A DNA stretch of 64,000 nt from Chromatiaceae bacterium. GTDB lineage: Bacteria; Pseudomonadota; Gammaproteobacteria; Chromatiales; Chromatiaceae. This document shows, in pieces, positions 1 through 8,581 of this stretch; the stretch's first letter is position 1, and each line of letters begins with the position of its first letter. A program made the translations under genes and the position numbers. The notes beneath the pieces were generated by a model. The model did no database searches and was not told where the DNA came from. It saw only the letters and a program-made list of their open reading frames with translations. The DNA lies in assembly GCA_025458165.1 (NCBI GenBank), contig JALOTB010000005.1:29620-93619 (forward strand), read 5' to 3'.

Positions 1-1238
1 CGGCCTGCGGCACCGCGGCCGGCATCGCGGCCTCATTCAACACCCCCTTGGCGGGGGCAGCGTTCGCGATGGAGGTGCTGCTGATCGAGTACACCGTGGC
101 CGGCTTCGCCCCGGTCCTGCTCGCCACGGTGAGCGCGACCACCCTCACCCGGCTGATGCTCGGGAGCGACTTCGCCCACACCATGCCGCACCTCGATCCT
201 GGTCCCCCCGGCGAGCTGCCCTACGTGCTCCTCGTCGGCGTGCTGATCGGCCTGCTCGCCGCCGGGTTCAACCGGCTCTTCGCCTGGGTATCGGCGCGCG
301 CGCAGCGATTCGCGGCTTGGCTGCGGCCGGTGCTCGGCGGGGTCCTGGTCGGGCTCTGCGGGCTGCTGGCGCCGAAGGTCCTGGGCATGGGCGACGACAG
401 CGTCCACGCGATCCTGCTTGGCGAGCTCGGGATCGGGCTGCTCGCACTGCTCCTGATCGTCAAGTTCGCGGCCAGCGCCGGAGGCATCGCACTCGGGCTT
501 CCCGGCGGACTGATTGGCCCCACAATTTTCATTGGGGCCACGGCGGGGGGGCTCCTGGGCGGGATCGGGGTGCTGCTCGGGATCACCGACCCGCAGAGCC
601 TCGGCATGTACGCGATGATTGGTATGGGGGCGATGATGGCCGGCACACTCCAGGCCCCCCTCGCCGCATTGATCGCGATCCTGGAGCTCACCGGCGAGCC
701 GCACTTCATCTTCCCGGGGATGCTCGCAGTGGTTGCCGCCACGGTCACCGCCGGGCGCGTCGGGCGGCCCGAGTCGATCTTTCAGACCCTGCTGCGGGCC
801 CGCGGCCTCGACTACCGAAGCGATCCGGTCTCACAGTCGCTGCGGCGGGTCGGCGTGGCCTCGGTGATGGACCGCCGTGTCCGCACCCTGCCCGGCCGGG
901 TCAGCGCCGAGGAGGCCGACCAGGTGATCGCTACTGAGCCCATGTGGCTCCTGGTGCGCGATCCGGGCCGACCCGAGGTGCTGCTCGCGGCGGTGGACCT
1001 GGTCCGCGCGCGCAAGGAGACCGCGGGCCTTGCCGAGCTCGATCTCCATGAGATCCCCGGCACCCGGCTGCAGACCACCCCCGTCGACATGCAGGCGACG
1101 CTCAAGGAGGCCGAGGAGACCATCGCCGACAGCGGGGCCGAGGCGCTCTACGTGGTGAGCCGCAGCGTGCCTGGCCTGACCCGCGTCTACGGCGTCCTCA
1201 CGCCGGAGGACATCCGCCGCGCCTACCGTCCTGGCTGA
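1..1238 (+). CDS. ClC-family chloride channel/transporter with C-terminal CBS domains (5' truncated)
   Basis: The frame is open from base 3 at the left edge, so the N-terminal half lies outside the window; the TTG at 48 is internal. The visible part starts in the ClC segment GIAASFNTPLAGAAF and continues through GLPGGLIGPTIFIGA, the region equivalent to the chloride-binding GxFxP loop. Several further membrane helices follow, then a cytoplasmic tail with two CBS-like repeats (about residues 269-325 and 337-395 counting from base 48). ClC proteins move chloride across the membrane as channels or H+/Cl- exchangers. After FAME the residue is Val, at the position of the intracellular proton glutamate (E203 of E. 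coli ClC-ec1). This is channel-like, but the outer gating Glu is off the window. The next gene is convergent. Confidence 0.9.
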   Translation, partial: ACGTAAGIAASFNTPLAGAAFAMEVLLIEYTVAGFAPVLLATVSATTLTRLMLGSDFAHTMPHLDPGPPGELPYVLLVGVLIGLLAAGFNRLFAWVSARAQRFAAWLRPVLGGVLVGLCGLLAPKVLGMGDDSVHAILLGELGIGLLALLLIVKFAASAGGIALGLPGGLIGPTIFIGATAGGLLGGIGVLLGITDPQSLGMYAMIGMGAMMAGTLQAPLAALIAILELTGEPHFIFPGMLAVVAATVTAGRVGRPESIFQTLLRARGLDYRSDPVSQSLRRVGVASVMDRRVRTLPGRVSAEEADQVIATEPMWLLVRDPGRPEVLLAAVDLVRARKETAGLAELDLHEIPGTRLQTTPVDMQATLKEAEETIADSGAEALYVVSRSVPGLTRVYGVLTPEDIRRAYRPG

Positions 1239-1251
1239 CCGGCGATGCGCG

Positions 1252-2601
1252 CTACATCCGCTCCACACACTTGGCGTAGAGGTCGCGCAGGCGACCCTGG
1301 GGGTCGTACTTGGCCTTCAGGCGGTCGTAGACGGGTTTGCCGTAGATGGTCCAGAACTCCTCGCGGCCGTAGTAGGAGTCCGAGTAGAGCGACTTGATCC
1401 CACCCATCTCGGCGACCTTGCGCTCCACCAGCCGGTTGAAGTGGCCCTTGGGGTGCGGCGAGGAGGTGACGATGCGGTCCCAGAACCCGAAGTTGATGTA
1501 GAGCACCCCTGGCTCCAGGGGATAGAGCGGGAAACGGGCCTCGGGGCTGGGACTGCGCACCGGGCAGATCCAGATCGGGCGGATGCCGATCTCGCGGAAC
1601 AGGAAGGCGAGAAATTCGGGCGCGCGCTCGATGGGGATGTCCACGTCCTGGATCACGCTCTCGCCATGCCGGCCGGTGAGACGCTCCACCCGCTCGCTCA
1701 AGCGCCAGCGGCTCGCCCGGCGCATGATCCGCGTATAGGTCGGCGAATTGAGCCGCGAGCGCCCGAGCAGACGCCGCACCAGGGGGTTCTGGGCATAGAG
1801 GTTCTTTGAGCACCAGAACCAGTCGGTGTCCCAGCGCCAGATGTAGTCGCAGACGCCGAGATAGTCCGTCTCTTTCTCGGGGATCGAGCGATAGTAGATG
1901 TGCTGGTAGCCGTAATCGCTCACCCAAGGCGCCTCATCGACGAAGGCCCCTTGGGTGAGATAGAGCCGGTCGGGCGCAAACGCGGTGCCGTCGAGGAAGT
2001 CGATCCCGGTCTCGGCGGCCACGGCCAGGGCACGAAAGAAGGTCTCCGCATCGCCGTAGCCGCGGTGGCTGAGTCGCACGTAGGGCCGCACCGGCACCGC
2101 GCGGACCTTGAGGCGCAGGGCATAGCCCAGGGTCCCGTAGGAGTTCGGCAGGCCAAAGAACAGGTCGCTCGCGTCGTTGTCGGGGCGGCAGGTGAGCACC
2201 CGCCCGTCGCCGACGAGCACATCCATCTCCAGGATGCTCTCGTGCATCAGCCCGTAGCGGAAGGAGGACGACTCGATCGCCACCCCGGCGGCCGCCCCGC
2301 CGACGGTGATGGATCGGAGCTCCGGCACGACCGCTGGCATCACCCCCTGGGCGAGCGCCGCGTCGACCACGGTGGAGTACGGCGCCATTCCCTCAACCTC
2401 GATCCAGCCCTCGGCGGCGTCAATCGCCAGCACTTGGTCGAAGTCACGCACATCGAGGAGCCGTTTGCCCGCGGCCGGCCGATCGCGGAACAGGTTCGAG
2501 GTCGACTTGCCGAGCCCCACCGGTCCCGCGGCCTCGGCGAGCTGCGCCGCCAGGCGCTGTTTCTTCGCTTCGTAGCCCTGGCGCCGTCCGTCCCCGCTCA
2601 T
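1252..2601 (-). CDS. FAD-binding oxidoreductase partnered with a CFA-synthase-like methyltransferase
   Basis: This 449-residue protein belongs to the FAD-linked oxidase family with a PCMH/VAO-type fold. The N-terminal third has the FAD-binding pattern, with a glycine-rich ITVGGAAAGVAIESSSFRYG stretch near residues 98-117. The C-terminus, ending DLYAKCVERM, resembles the DHCR24-like FAD reductase branch. Its start overlaps the stop of the cyclopropane-synthase-like gene by 4 bp (ATGA), so the two are translationally coupled. That pairing is known from 10-methyl fatty acid synthesis (Bfa/Tms systems), where the methylase makes a 10-methylene lipid and the flavoprotein reduces it. Assigning that role here is inference from the pairing; the family call is firm. 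It is convergent with the ClC gene. Confidence 0.8.
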   Translation of the reverse strand: MSGDGRRQGYEAKKQRLAAQLAEAAGPVGLGKSTSNLFRDRPAAGKRLLDVRDFDQVLAIDAAEGWIEVEGMAPYSTVVDAALAQGVMPAVVPELRSITVGGAAAGVAIESSSFRYGLMHESILEMDVLVGDGRVLTCRPDNDASDLFFGLPNSYGTLGYALRLKVRAVPVRPYVRLSHRGYGDAETFFRALAVAAETGIDFLDGTAFAPDRLYLTQGAFVDEAPWVSDYGYQHIYYRSIPEKETDYLGVCDYIWRWDTDWFWCSKNLYAQNPLVRRLLGRSRLNSPTYTRIMRRASRWRLSERVERLTGRHGESVIQDVDIPIERAPEFLAFLFREIGIRPIWICPVRSPSPEARFPLYPLEPGVLYINFGFWDRIVTSSPHPKGHFNRLVERKVAEMGGIKSLYSDSYYGREEFWTIYGKPVYDRLKAKYDPQGRLRDLYAKCVERM

Positions 2602-3848
2602 GGCCCTCGCTCGCCCTCGATCCAGGTGGGGCGCTCGGTGTAGAGATGCGCCCGGCTCAAGGGGTAAGCGTCACCCGCGTTGCCCTTGCTGAAGGTGATC
2701 TGGAACAGATGCGTATAGCCCCTGGGCGAGCGGAACATCTCGGCGCAGCCCAAGAGGTAGACACGCCACTTGCGCCGGAAGCGCTCGTCGAAGCGTTTCG
2801 GATCAAGGGCCTGGATCTCCTCCCAGTGGCGGTCGAAGCGCTCGGCCCAGGCGTCGAGCGTCAGGGCGTAGTGCCGGCGCAGGTTCTCGACATCGAGGAC
2901 CTCCAGCCCGTGGCGCTCCATCGACTCCAGGGTCTCGCTCAGGCTCGGGATCCAGCCGCCGGGGAAGATGTGCTCGCGGATGAAATACTCGGTCTCGAAG
3001 CGTCCGACGTGGCCGATGAAATGCAGCACGCCGAGCCCGCCCGGCCTCACGCAGGCGGCCAGCGCGCGCACCGTGTCGTCGAGCTGGTCGCGCCCGGCGT
3101 GCTCCAGGACGCCGATGTGGGCGACCTTGTCGTACGCCTCGTCGACCTCGCGGAAGTCCCGCTCCAGGACACGGAGTCTGTCCCCCAAGCCCTGGCGATC
3201 GATCGCCTCGCGCAGCGCGATTGCCTGCTCGGTGGTCGCGTTGTAGCCAGTCGCGGTCACACCGTAGTGGCGCACGGCGTGGAATAGGAGCCCGCCCCAG
3301 CCGCAGCCGACGTCGGCGACACGCTCACCGGGCCGGAGCAGGAGCTTGCGGCAGACGTGATCGATCTTGTTGCACTGCGCCTCTTCGAGGTCGCGCGTGC
3401 CCTCCTTCCAGTAGGCGCAGGTGTACATCATCGCCGGCTGGTCGAGCCAATAGCGGAAGAATTCGGTGCCCAGGCCGTAGTGGAAGCGCGCGTTGGACTT
3501 GGCCTGGGCCAGGGAGCGGTTGCTGTAGCGCCGCTCGTGCCAGCGGTTGCGCAGCGACACCAGCGGATTAGGCAGCGCGAAGCGGCTCTCGAGGCCGGCG
3601 CGGAGCAGTGCCCGCAGGTCACCCTCAATGTCGATGGACCCGTCGAAGTAGGACTCCAAGAGCCCGATGTGCCCGAAGGCGAGGGTCCGCCACTCGGCCC
3701 CCGGGGTACGGAAGCGCACCGTGCCTTGCGGGTCGCCGCCGCCCCAGTCGAGCCGGGAGCCGTCGAAGAACTGGAACCGCAGTCGACTCCCCTCCGGGAG
3801 CCCGCAGGTACGCAGGGCTCGTTGCAGCAAGATGCTCGCCGCGCTCAT
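2598..3848 (-). CDS. Cyclopropane-fatty-acyl-phospholipid synthase-like SAM methyltransferase
   Basis: The protein has 416 residues. The SAM-binding motif is VADVGCGWGGLLF, and the catalytic pocket expected of the Cfa family is intact: Cys in YTCAYW, Glu in VLEHAG, His in LHFIG and Tyr in RRHYALTL. Family members transfer a methyl or methylene group from SAM to the double bond of an unsaturated phospholipid acyl chain at the inner membrane. The downstream overlapping gene is a FAD oxidoreductase, so the product could be a cyclopropane lipid or a 10-methylene intermediate that the partner reduces. Motifs alone do not separate these options. There is no signal peptide, as expected for a peripheral membrane enzyme. 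Confidence 0.9.
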   Translation of the reverse strand: MSAASILLQRALRTCGLPEGSRLRFQFFDGSRLDWGGGDPQGTVRFRTPGAEWRTLAFGHIGLLESYFDGSIDIEGDLRALLRAGLESRFALPNPLVSLRNRWHERRYSNRSLAQAKSNARFHYGLGTEFFRYWLDQPAMMYTCAYWKEGTRDLEEAQCNKIDHVCRKLLLRPGERVADVGCGWGGLLFHAVRHYGVTATGYNATTEQAIALREAIDRQGLGDRLRVLERDFREVDEAYDKVAHIGVLEHAGRDQLDDTVRALAACVRPGGLGVLHFIGHVGRFETEYFIREHIFPGGWIPSLSETLESMERHGLEVLDVENLRRHYALTLDAWAERFDRHWEEIQALDPKRFDERFRRKWRVYLLGCAEMFRSPRGYTHLFQITFSKGNAGDAYPLSRAHLYTERPTWIEGERGP

Positions 3849-3858
3849 CCCCTCACCC

Positions 3859-4458
3859 CTAGGTCAGTGCCTCCCTACCCACGGGAGTCAGCAGCCACAG
3901 AAAGATTCCCAGATTGGCGACGACGGTCGCCCAGAAGACGACCTGAAAGGACCCCTTTCGGGTCTTGTGGCGAAGCCGTCGCTGGGCGAGTAGCGCCCCC
4001 GGCCAACCCCCGGCCAGCGACAAGAGATGCAAGGTGCTCTCCTTGGTCCGCCAGGCACCGGTCCTGGCGGCCGACTTGTCGAGCGCATAGGCAAAGAAGG
4101 TGAGCGCGCTCAGGACCAGATAGCCCCCGAGGACCATTGGCGCAACCAGCCCGGCCGCGGCGAGTACCGCGACGAGCCCGAGAAAGACTGCGGCGCCCGT
4201 GAGGGTGGGCGTCAACCGCCACCGAAAGGCCGCGGTGGGCGGTCGATCGCCCGCCAAGGTGGCCTCGACGGCTCGCGGCCGTCCCTGATCATCCGAGGAC
4301 AGCGTGTACGTCACGACCTGGTTGAGCTGCGGACGCCGGTCGCGATTCGCAAATGCGCTGATGTGCACGAAGACCCGACCACCCCCACCGATCGGCGTGA
4401 TGAAACCGAAGCCCCGCTCGTCGTTCCAGGAGGTCAGTGTCCCCTTGGTGCGCATCAT
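3859..4458 (-). CDS. Cold-shock domain / DUF1294 membrane fusion protein
   Basis: The 199-residue protein starts with a cold-shock OB-fold: KGTLTSWNDERGFGFI carries the RNP1-like motif and VFVHISAF the RNP2-like motif. After a linker come two N-proximal membrane helices (about residues 80-125) and the DUF1294 block with FAYALDKSAARTGAWR and a final helix near 175-193. Proteins of this architecture are widespread in proteobacteria, but their role is not established. An AGGGAGG ribosome site precedes the double ATG. The start overlaps the stop of the upstream MFS gene, which indicates an operon. Confidence 0.85.
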   Translation of the reverse strand: MMRTKGTLTSWNDERGFGFITPIGGGGRVFVHISAFANRDRRPQLNQVVTYTLSSDDQGRPRAVEATLAGDRPPTAAFRWRLTPTLTGAAVFLGLVAVLAAAGLVAPMVLGGYLVLSALTFFAYALDKSAARTGAWRTKESTLHLLSLAGGWPGALLAQRRLRHKTRKGSFQVVFWATVVANLGIFLWLLTPVGREALT

Positions 4459-5759
4459 GCCTCCCTTGGTTCAGTTTCGACATCGGACGACTCGCCTCGG
4501 GCGACGACCGCCGCCCTCCCCCGCTCGACGTCGACCCGCCAGAGGAGCGCGGCCCCGATGGCGAATAGGAGCAGGATGGGCAGCAATGAGTGGCGCGGAT
4601 CACCCGTGAGCACGGCCGCCCCGCCAACCAGTGCCGGTCCGAGCACGGCGGCGAATTTCCCCACCATGTTGAACAATCCGAAGAACTTGGCGCTCTCGTC
4701 GGCCGGGATCAGCGCGGCAAACAGCGCCCGACTCATCGACTGGATGCCCCCCTGTACCAGGCCGATGGCGATCGCCAGGGCGTAAAACTCCGCGACTCGA
4801 CTCATCTGACTCGCCCCGAGGATCACCAGCATGTACATCGCGATCGCGATCAGGATCGCGCGCTTGGCCCCCCAACGGGTACCCAGGTGTCCGAAGACCA
4901 AGGCGGCCGGGAAGCCGACGAGCTGGGTGATCAGCAAGGCGACCATCAGGCTGTTCGCCGGAAAGCCGAGCGACAGGCCGTAGTCCACCGCCATGCGGAT
5001 GATGGTGTCGACCCCGTCGATGTAGAACCAGTAGGCGAGAAGGAAGAGAAAGGTCATCGGCAGGCGGCGCATTTCGCCCAGGGTCCCGGACAGCTCGGCG
5101 AGTGCCCCGCGGATCGCCGTCGCCAGCGGCAGGGCGCGCCGCCCGACCTCGGGCACCCAGAGCGCGACGGGGATGCTGAACAACGCCCACCAAATCGCAA
5201 CGCCCAGGAAGGCCGCCTGCACGGCCTCCCCCGGACCGTCGAAGCCAAACCAGTCGGGCCGCAGGGTCATGACCACATTCAAAGCAAACAGCAGCCCACC
5301 GCCGAGATAGCCCAGGGCATAGCCGAGCGCCGAGACGCGCTCGTAGTCGGCCGGCCGGGCCACGTCGACGATCATGGCGTCGTAGAAGATGTTGCTGCCG
5401 GAGAACCCGATCAGGCCGAGGACGTAGATGGCGAGCGCCATCCCCCAGAGCCCCTGGGCGAGCCAGAAGAGCGCCGCGCTGGCGAGCACGCCGAGGACGG
5501 TGAAGACGATCAGGAACCGCTTCTTCGCCCCCAACTGATCGGCAATCGCACCGAGCAGCGGGGAGAGCACCAGGATCAGCAGGCTCGCGATCGAATTGGC
5601 CAGGCCGAGCCAAAAGGTGCTGTCGGCCGCGCCGAGCCCGCTCGCCCAAAACTCCTTGAAGAAGACCGGAAAGAACCCGGCCATCACGACGGTCGCGAAG
5701 GACGAGTTGGCCCAGTCGTAGAAGGCCCAGGAGAGGGTCCGCCGGCGCTCTTCGGTCAC
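4455..5759 (-). CDS. MFS transporter, UMF1/Atg22-like
   Basis: The protein is about 434 residues with roughly twelve hydrophobic helices. Its N-terminus TLSWAFYDWANSSFATVVMA is the signature of the UMF1 (Atg22-like) branch of the major facilitator superfamily, and LLGAIADQLGAKKRF matches the MFS loop 2-3 motif. The substrate is unknown; eukaryotic Atg22 exports amino acids from the vacuole. I chose the GTG at 5759. The open frame extends to 5888, but that extra stretch is hydrophilic, unlike the family, and overlaps the neighbouring small gene. The gene is coupled to the downstream cold-shock/DUF1294 gene. Confidence 0.85.
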   Translation of the reverse strand: MTEERRRTLSWAFYDWANSSFATVVMAGFFPVFFKEFWASGLGAADSTFWLGLANSIASLLILVLSPLLGAIADQLGAKKRFLIVFTVLGVLASAALFWLAQGLWGMALAIYVLGLIGFSGSNIFYDAMIVDVARPADYERVSALGYALGYLGGGLLFALNVVMTLRPDWFGFDGPGEAVQAAFLGVAIWWALFSIPVALWVPEVGRRALPLATAIRGALAELSGTLGEMRRLPMTFLFLLAYWFYIDGVDTIIRMAVDYGLSLGFPANSLMVALLITQLVGFPAALVFGHLGTRWGAKRAILIAIAMYMLVILGASQMSRVAEFYALAIAIGLVQGGIQSMSRALFAALIPADESAKFFGLFNMVGKFAAVLGPALVGGAAVLTGDPRHSLLPILLLFAIGAALLWRVDVERGRAAVVARGESSDVETEPREA

Positions 5760-5805
5760 CCGGTCGAGCCCCGATGACGGACCACAGGAGCGTCGTGAGT
5801 CGACG

Positions 5806-6105
5806 TCATCGCCGTTCAATCCTCCAACCGGGCGCGCTGCGATCCGGGACGCCGGTGCCGGGGATGGTCGGGCGAACCTGATCGTCATCCCGGACCCAAG
5901 ACGGGCCGGAGCGCGCGGGGGTGCGGGTGCCAGGGATCGCCTGGTAGACGCGATCGCCCTCGATCACCAGCGGCGTCTGGCTGCGATCCGGGACCTGGGT
6001 ACCCTCGATCGCCGGGTATACGTACTCCCGAGCCTGCGCCGCACTCACCGCGGCGGCAAGGAGCAGGGCAAAGGTGAATCCGGGCGCGTGACTCATGCCA
6101 CTCAC
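5806..6105 (-). CDS. Small secreted protein with three 24-residue repeats
   Basis: This is a 99-residue hypothetical protein. Residues 1-25 form a signal peptide (hydrophobic FALLLAAAVSAAQA ending in an AxA-type site). The mature part is three repeats of exactly 24 residues starting at residues 30, 54 and 78, each carrying AIxGTxxPxRS-like cores (AIEGTQVPDRS, AIPGTRTPARS, TIPGTGVPDRS). A GGAG precedes the GTG start by six bases; an in-frame ATG three codons later is also possible. I know of no function. The export signal and repeats suggest a periplasmic or surface role. Confidence 0.6.
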   Translation of the reverse strand: MSGMSHAPGFTFALLLAAAVSAAQAREYVYPAIEGTQVPDRSQTPLVIEGDRVYQAIPGTRTPARSGPSWVRDDDQVRPTIPGTGVPDRSAPGWRIERR

Positions 6106-6166
6106 CGGGTCTCCGAGCTCGTCCTCGGCCCAGCGACCGAGCCTGAGTCGGGTCGCGCTGGCACGG

Positions 6167-6619
6167 CTAAGGCGTCGGCTTCGCCTGGGTCGGCGGACCG
6201 CATTTGCGGTATGGCGAGGCCGCCACTATGGCCTGGAGGTTGGGACCGAGCGCCGTCTCGCCGGTGTCCTCCACCACCAGAAGGCCGCGCTGCTCGTCGG
6301 CGTTGAAACGGAAGTGCGCCGCATAGCCCTCGCCCAGCTTGGGCGAGAGCCAGCGCTCGATGCCCTCGTAGCGGGCACCGCCGGCGCAGGAAAAACAGAT
6401 GTCGAGCGGGGCGACCTTGCCGCGGCTGTCGCCGATGACGATGTAGAGGCCGGTCGCGTCCACGCTCACGCGGGGGCTGCGGTTGCAGTCGCCCTTGGGG
6501 CCGTAAGTGCCGTGCAGCTCCGCCGGCGGCGGGTTCTTGGCGTTGATCTCGATCGCGAATACGGGCGGCGCGAGGGTCAGGACGGCGGCGAGCGCCGCGA
6601 GGTACACGGGCTGGGACAC
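6167..6619 (-). CDS. Hypothetical secreted protein
   Basis: The protein is about 150 residues. I place the start at the GTG at 6619 because GAGGAG lies just upstream and the following VYLAALAAVLTLAPPVFA is a signal peptide; the open frame upstream of it is not protein-like. The mature protein begins near IEINAKNPPPAELHGTYGPKG and has cysteines in GDCNRSP, DICFSC and YRKCGPP, so disulfides are likely in the periplasm. I do not recognise the family. It lies in tandem with the 24-residue-repeat gene. Confidence 0.5.
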   Translation of the reverse strand: MSQPVYLAALAAVLTLAPPVFAIEINAKNPPPAELHGTYGPKGDCNRSPRVSVDATGLYIVIGDSRGKVAPLDICFSCAGGARYEGIERWLSPKLGEGYAAHFRFNADEQRGLLVVEDTGETALGPNLQAIVAASPYRKCGPPTQAKPTP

Positions 6620-6927
6620 GGGGCTTCTCCTCGAGGTCGGGCGCGGGCTTGCGGCGCCACATCGGCGGCCCTCCAGCCCCTTGATCGACCGGATTCCGGG
6701 CTTGGCCGCAGCCAAGGCTCGGGTCCCACCGGCTGGACGCAGCGCCTGCCTACGCCTCGACCGGCTCCCCGAGGATACTAGGCGCCCGCCCCCGGGCTCG
6801 GCAAGGCACGCGAGCCGGGCAATCCACCGCCTCGAGCGATGGGCGGGCGTCCCCTCGCTGGCGGGCGGAGGAATTCCTCGGCATGATTAGGGGACATCAA
6901 CCCAGAACGCGCGACACGGAGAACGAG

Positions 6928-7314
6928 ATGATGATGACAGGCACCCCCAAACGCCCCCTGGCGGCCACCCTGATGGCGCTCATCCTCGCCGGCACCTGGC
7001 CGCAGATCGCGCTGACCGCACCTGTCGGTACCGGCGCCCTGCTTCAGCAGCAAGCGGATGCGATGCAACGCACCCGCGTGCAGGACAAGCTCGCGCGAGA
7101 GGACGTGGAGCGTGCGATGCTGACCCTCGGCGTGGACCCGGCGGCGGCCCAGGCGCGGGTGGCGAGCCTCACCCCCGCCGAGCTCGCCCAGCTCGAGCAG
7201 CAGCTCGACCAACTGCCGGCCGGCGGCAGCTTCTTCGCGGTGGTCGGGATCGTGTTCGTGGTCCTCATCATCCTCGAGCTGACCGGCGTCATTAACATCT
7301 TCACGAAGATGTAG
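6928..7314 (+). CDS. PA2779-family membrane protein
   Basis: The protein has 128 residues from the first of three consecutive ATG codons, which a GGAGAACGAG ribosome site supports. It has an N-terminal signal or membrane segment, a short helical domain (VQDKLAREDVERAMLTLGVD, then LTPAELAQLEQQLDQLPAGG) and one C-terminal membrane helix (VVGIVFVVLIILELTGVINIF). This matches the PA2779 family, which typically sits directly upstream of a PA2778-type peptidase, exactly as here with an 8-base gap. The function is unknown; the pairing suggests a membrane-anchored partner. Confidence 0.75.
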   Translation: MMMTGTPKRPLAATLMALILAGTWPQIALTAPVGTGALLQQQADAMQRTRVQDKLAREDVERAMLTLGVDPAAAQARVASLTPAELAQLEQQLDQLPAGGSFFAVVGIVFVVLIILELTGVINIFTKM

Positions 7315-7321
7315 CGCCTGC

Positions 7322-8287
7322 TTGGCGTACTCCCCGTCGCGCCGGGCCTTGCTCGGCGCCGCCCTACTGCTCCTGACCGGCTGCGCGAGCCGAGACCCGG
7401 CTCCGCGCGGGTCGGTCCCCGAGGTCGACTCCCCGGGAGTCGAGCTCACGGCGGTCCCCTTCTTCCCCCAGCAGGACTACCAATGCGGCCCCGCCGCCCT
7501 CGCCACCCTGCTGGTGCATGCCGGCGTCGCCGTCACCCCCGACGCACTCGTACCGCAGGTCTATCTGCCCGGGCGCAAGGGGAGTCTGCAGGTCGAGCTG
7601 GTCGCGGCCGTCCGCCGCAATGGCCGCATCCCTGTCGCCATCGCCCCCGAGGTCGCGGCGCTCGTCGCCGAGCTGAACGAGGGTCGCCCGGTCCTGGTGC
7701 TCCAGAACCTCCGGGTCGCCTCCTGGCCGGCCTGGCACTATGCGGTGGTGATCGGCTACGACCCGGAGCGGGAGGTGTTCCTGCTGCGCTCGGGCCGCAG
7801 GGAGCGCCTGGCGACGCCGGCGGCAGAGCTGCGTCGGACCTGGGGTTTGGCCGAGAACTGGGGCTTGGTGGTCCTCACACCCGGAGAGCTGCCGGCATCG
7901 GATGATCCGGCGCCGTACCTGCAGGCGGTGGCCGCGCTGGAGGGAATTGCCGAGCCCGCGGTGCTGATTGCCGCCTACCGCGCCGCGCTCCAACGCTGGC
8001 CGGACGACTTCGCCGCCCGCTTCGGGCTGGCCAATGCACTGCGCGAGGCGGGAGACCGCCGTCAGGCCGAGCGGATCTTCCGCACGCTCCTCGCCGAGCG
8101 CCCCGGCGAGCCAGCGGTGGTCAACAATCTCGCCGACCTGCTGATCCAGCGCGGGCGGCCGCGACAGGCCCTGTCGCTCCTCGATGGCGTGCTCGCCGAC
8201 GGCGGCGGCGCCCTGCGCCCGGCCTTGGAGCAGACCCGGGAGGAGGCACTCGCCGCTCGCTCCGCCGCCGCGACCGCTCGGCCTTAG
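7322..8287 (+). CDS. PA2778-family C39-like cysteine peptidase lipoprotein with TPR region
   Basis: This 321-residue protein starts with TTG, immediately after the PA2779-like gene, and is probably translationally coupled to it. A lipobox (LLLLTGC, Cys21) marks it as a lipoprotein. The papain-like C39 domain has the catalytic Cys in QQDYQCGPAALATL (Cys55) and the His in SWPAWHYAVVIGYD, with the Asp-type position downstream. The C-terminal part (about 200-310) is TPR-like (FAARFGLANALREAGDRRQA, then PAVVNNLADLLIQRGRPRQA). It probably acts on a peptide or protein in the envelope; the substrate is unknown. Confidence 0.8.
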   Translation: MAYSPSRRALLGAALLLLTGCASRDPAPRGSVPEVDSPGVELTAVPFFPQQDYQCGPAALATLLVHAGVAVTPDALVPQVYLPGRKGSLQVELVAAVRRNGRIPVAIAPEVAALVAELNEGRPVLVLQNLRVASWPAWHYAVVIGYDPEREVFLLRSGRRERLATPAAELRRTWGLAENWGLVVLTPGELPASDDPAPYLQAVAALEGIAEPAVLIAAYRAALQRWPDDFAARFGLANALREAGDRRQAERIFRTLLAERPGEPAVVNNLADLLIQRGRPRQALSLLDGVLADGGGALRPALEQTREEALAARSAAATARP

Positions 8288-8307
8288 TCATCGCCGAGCC
8301 CGCCAAG

Positions 8308-8327
8308 ACGGCCCCGTCCGGGGCCGT
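8308..8327. terminator. GC-rich hairpin between convergent genes
   Basis: A perfect 8-bp stem (ACGGCCCC / GGGGCCGT) with loop GTCC lies between the end of the PA2778-type gene and the end of the small convergent gene. It lacks a T-tract, so it is at best a weak or factor-assisted bidirectional terminator. Confidence 0.35.
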
Positions 8328-8353
8328 GTCGGCACTTCCCGAGCGGCGCCCCC

Positions 8354-8581
8354 CTACAAACCGATCATCTCCGCGTGCAGCCCCCGCCCGCGCACGGACT
8401 GGAGGATACGACCGGGGCTCAGGCGCTCCGCGTCGTAGTCGACCAACAGCAGGTGGCGTGCCCGCTCGTGCACGCAGGCGACGTAGACGCCCTCCTCCTC
8501 CGCCAGGTCGCGCTCCAGGTGATGGATGTGGTCATCGTCGAGCGTCTCGTCGATATGGATCAGGATGTCACCGGTGTACAT
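8354..8581 (-). CDS. Small HMA-like fold protein
   Basis: The protein has 75 residues from the ATG at 8581, which is preceded by GGAGGA; the longer open frame upstream has no ribosome site. The pattern YTGDILIHIDETLDDDHIHH, followed by a helix, a strand (VYVACVHE) and LLLVDYDAERLSPGRILQSV, resembles the ferredoxin-like heavy-metal-associated fold. The metal-binding CxxC is absent, so a metal chaperone role is not supported. It lies downstream of, and in the same orientation as, the first V-ATPase operon, separated by about 180 bp. Confidence 0.55.
   Translation of the reverse strand: MYTGDILIHIDETLDDDHIHHLERDLAEEEGVYVACVHERARHLLLVDYDAERLSPGRILQSVRGRGLHAEMIGL

Noticed and set aside
5760..5888. 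Longer N-terminus of the MFS transporter
   Set aside because: The extra 43 residues are hydrophilic, overlap the small repeat-protein gene and are absent from the family pattern, which starts at TLSWAFYDWANSS.
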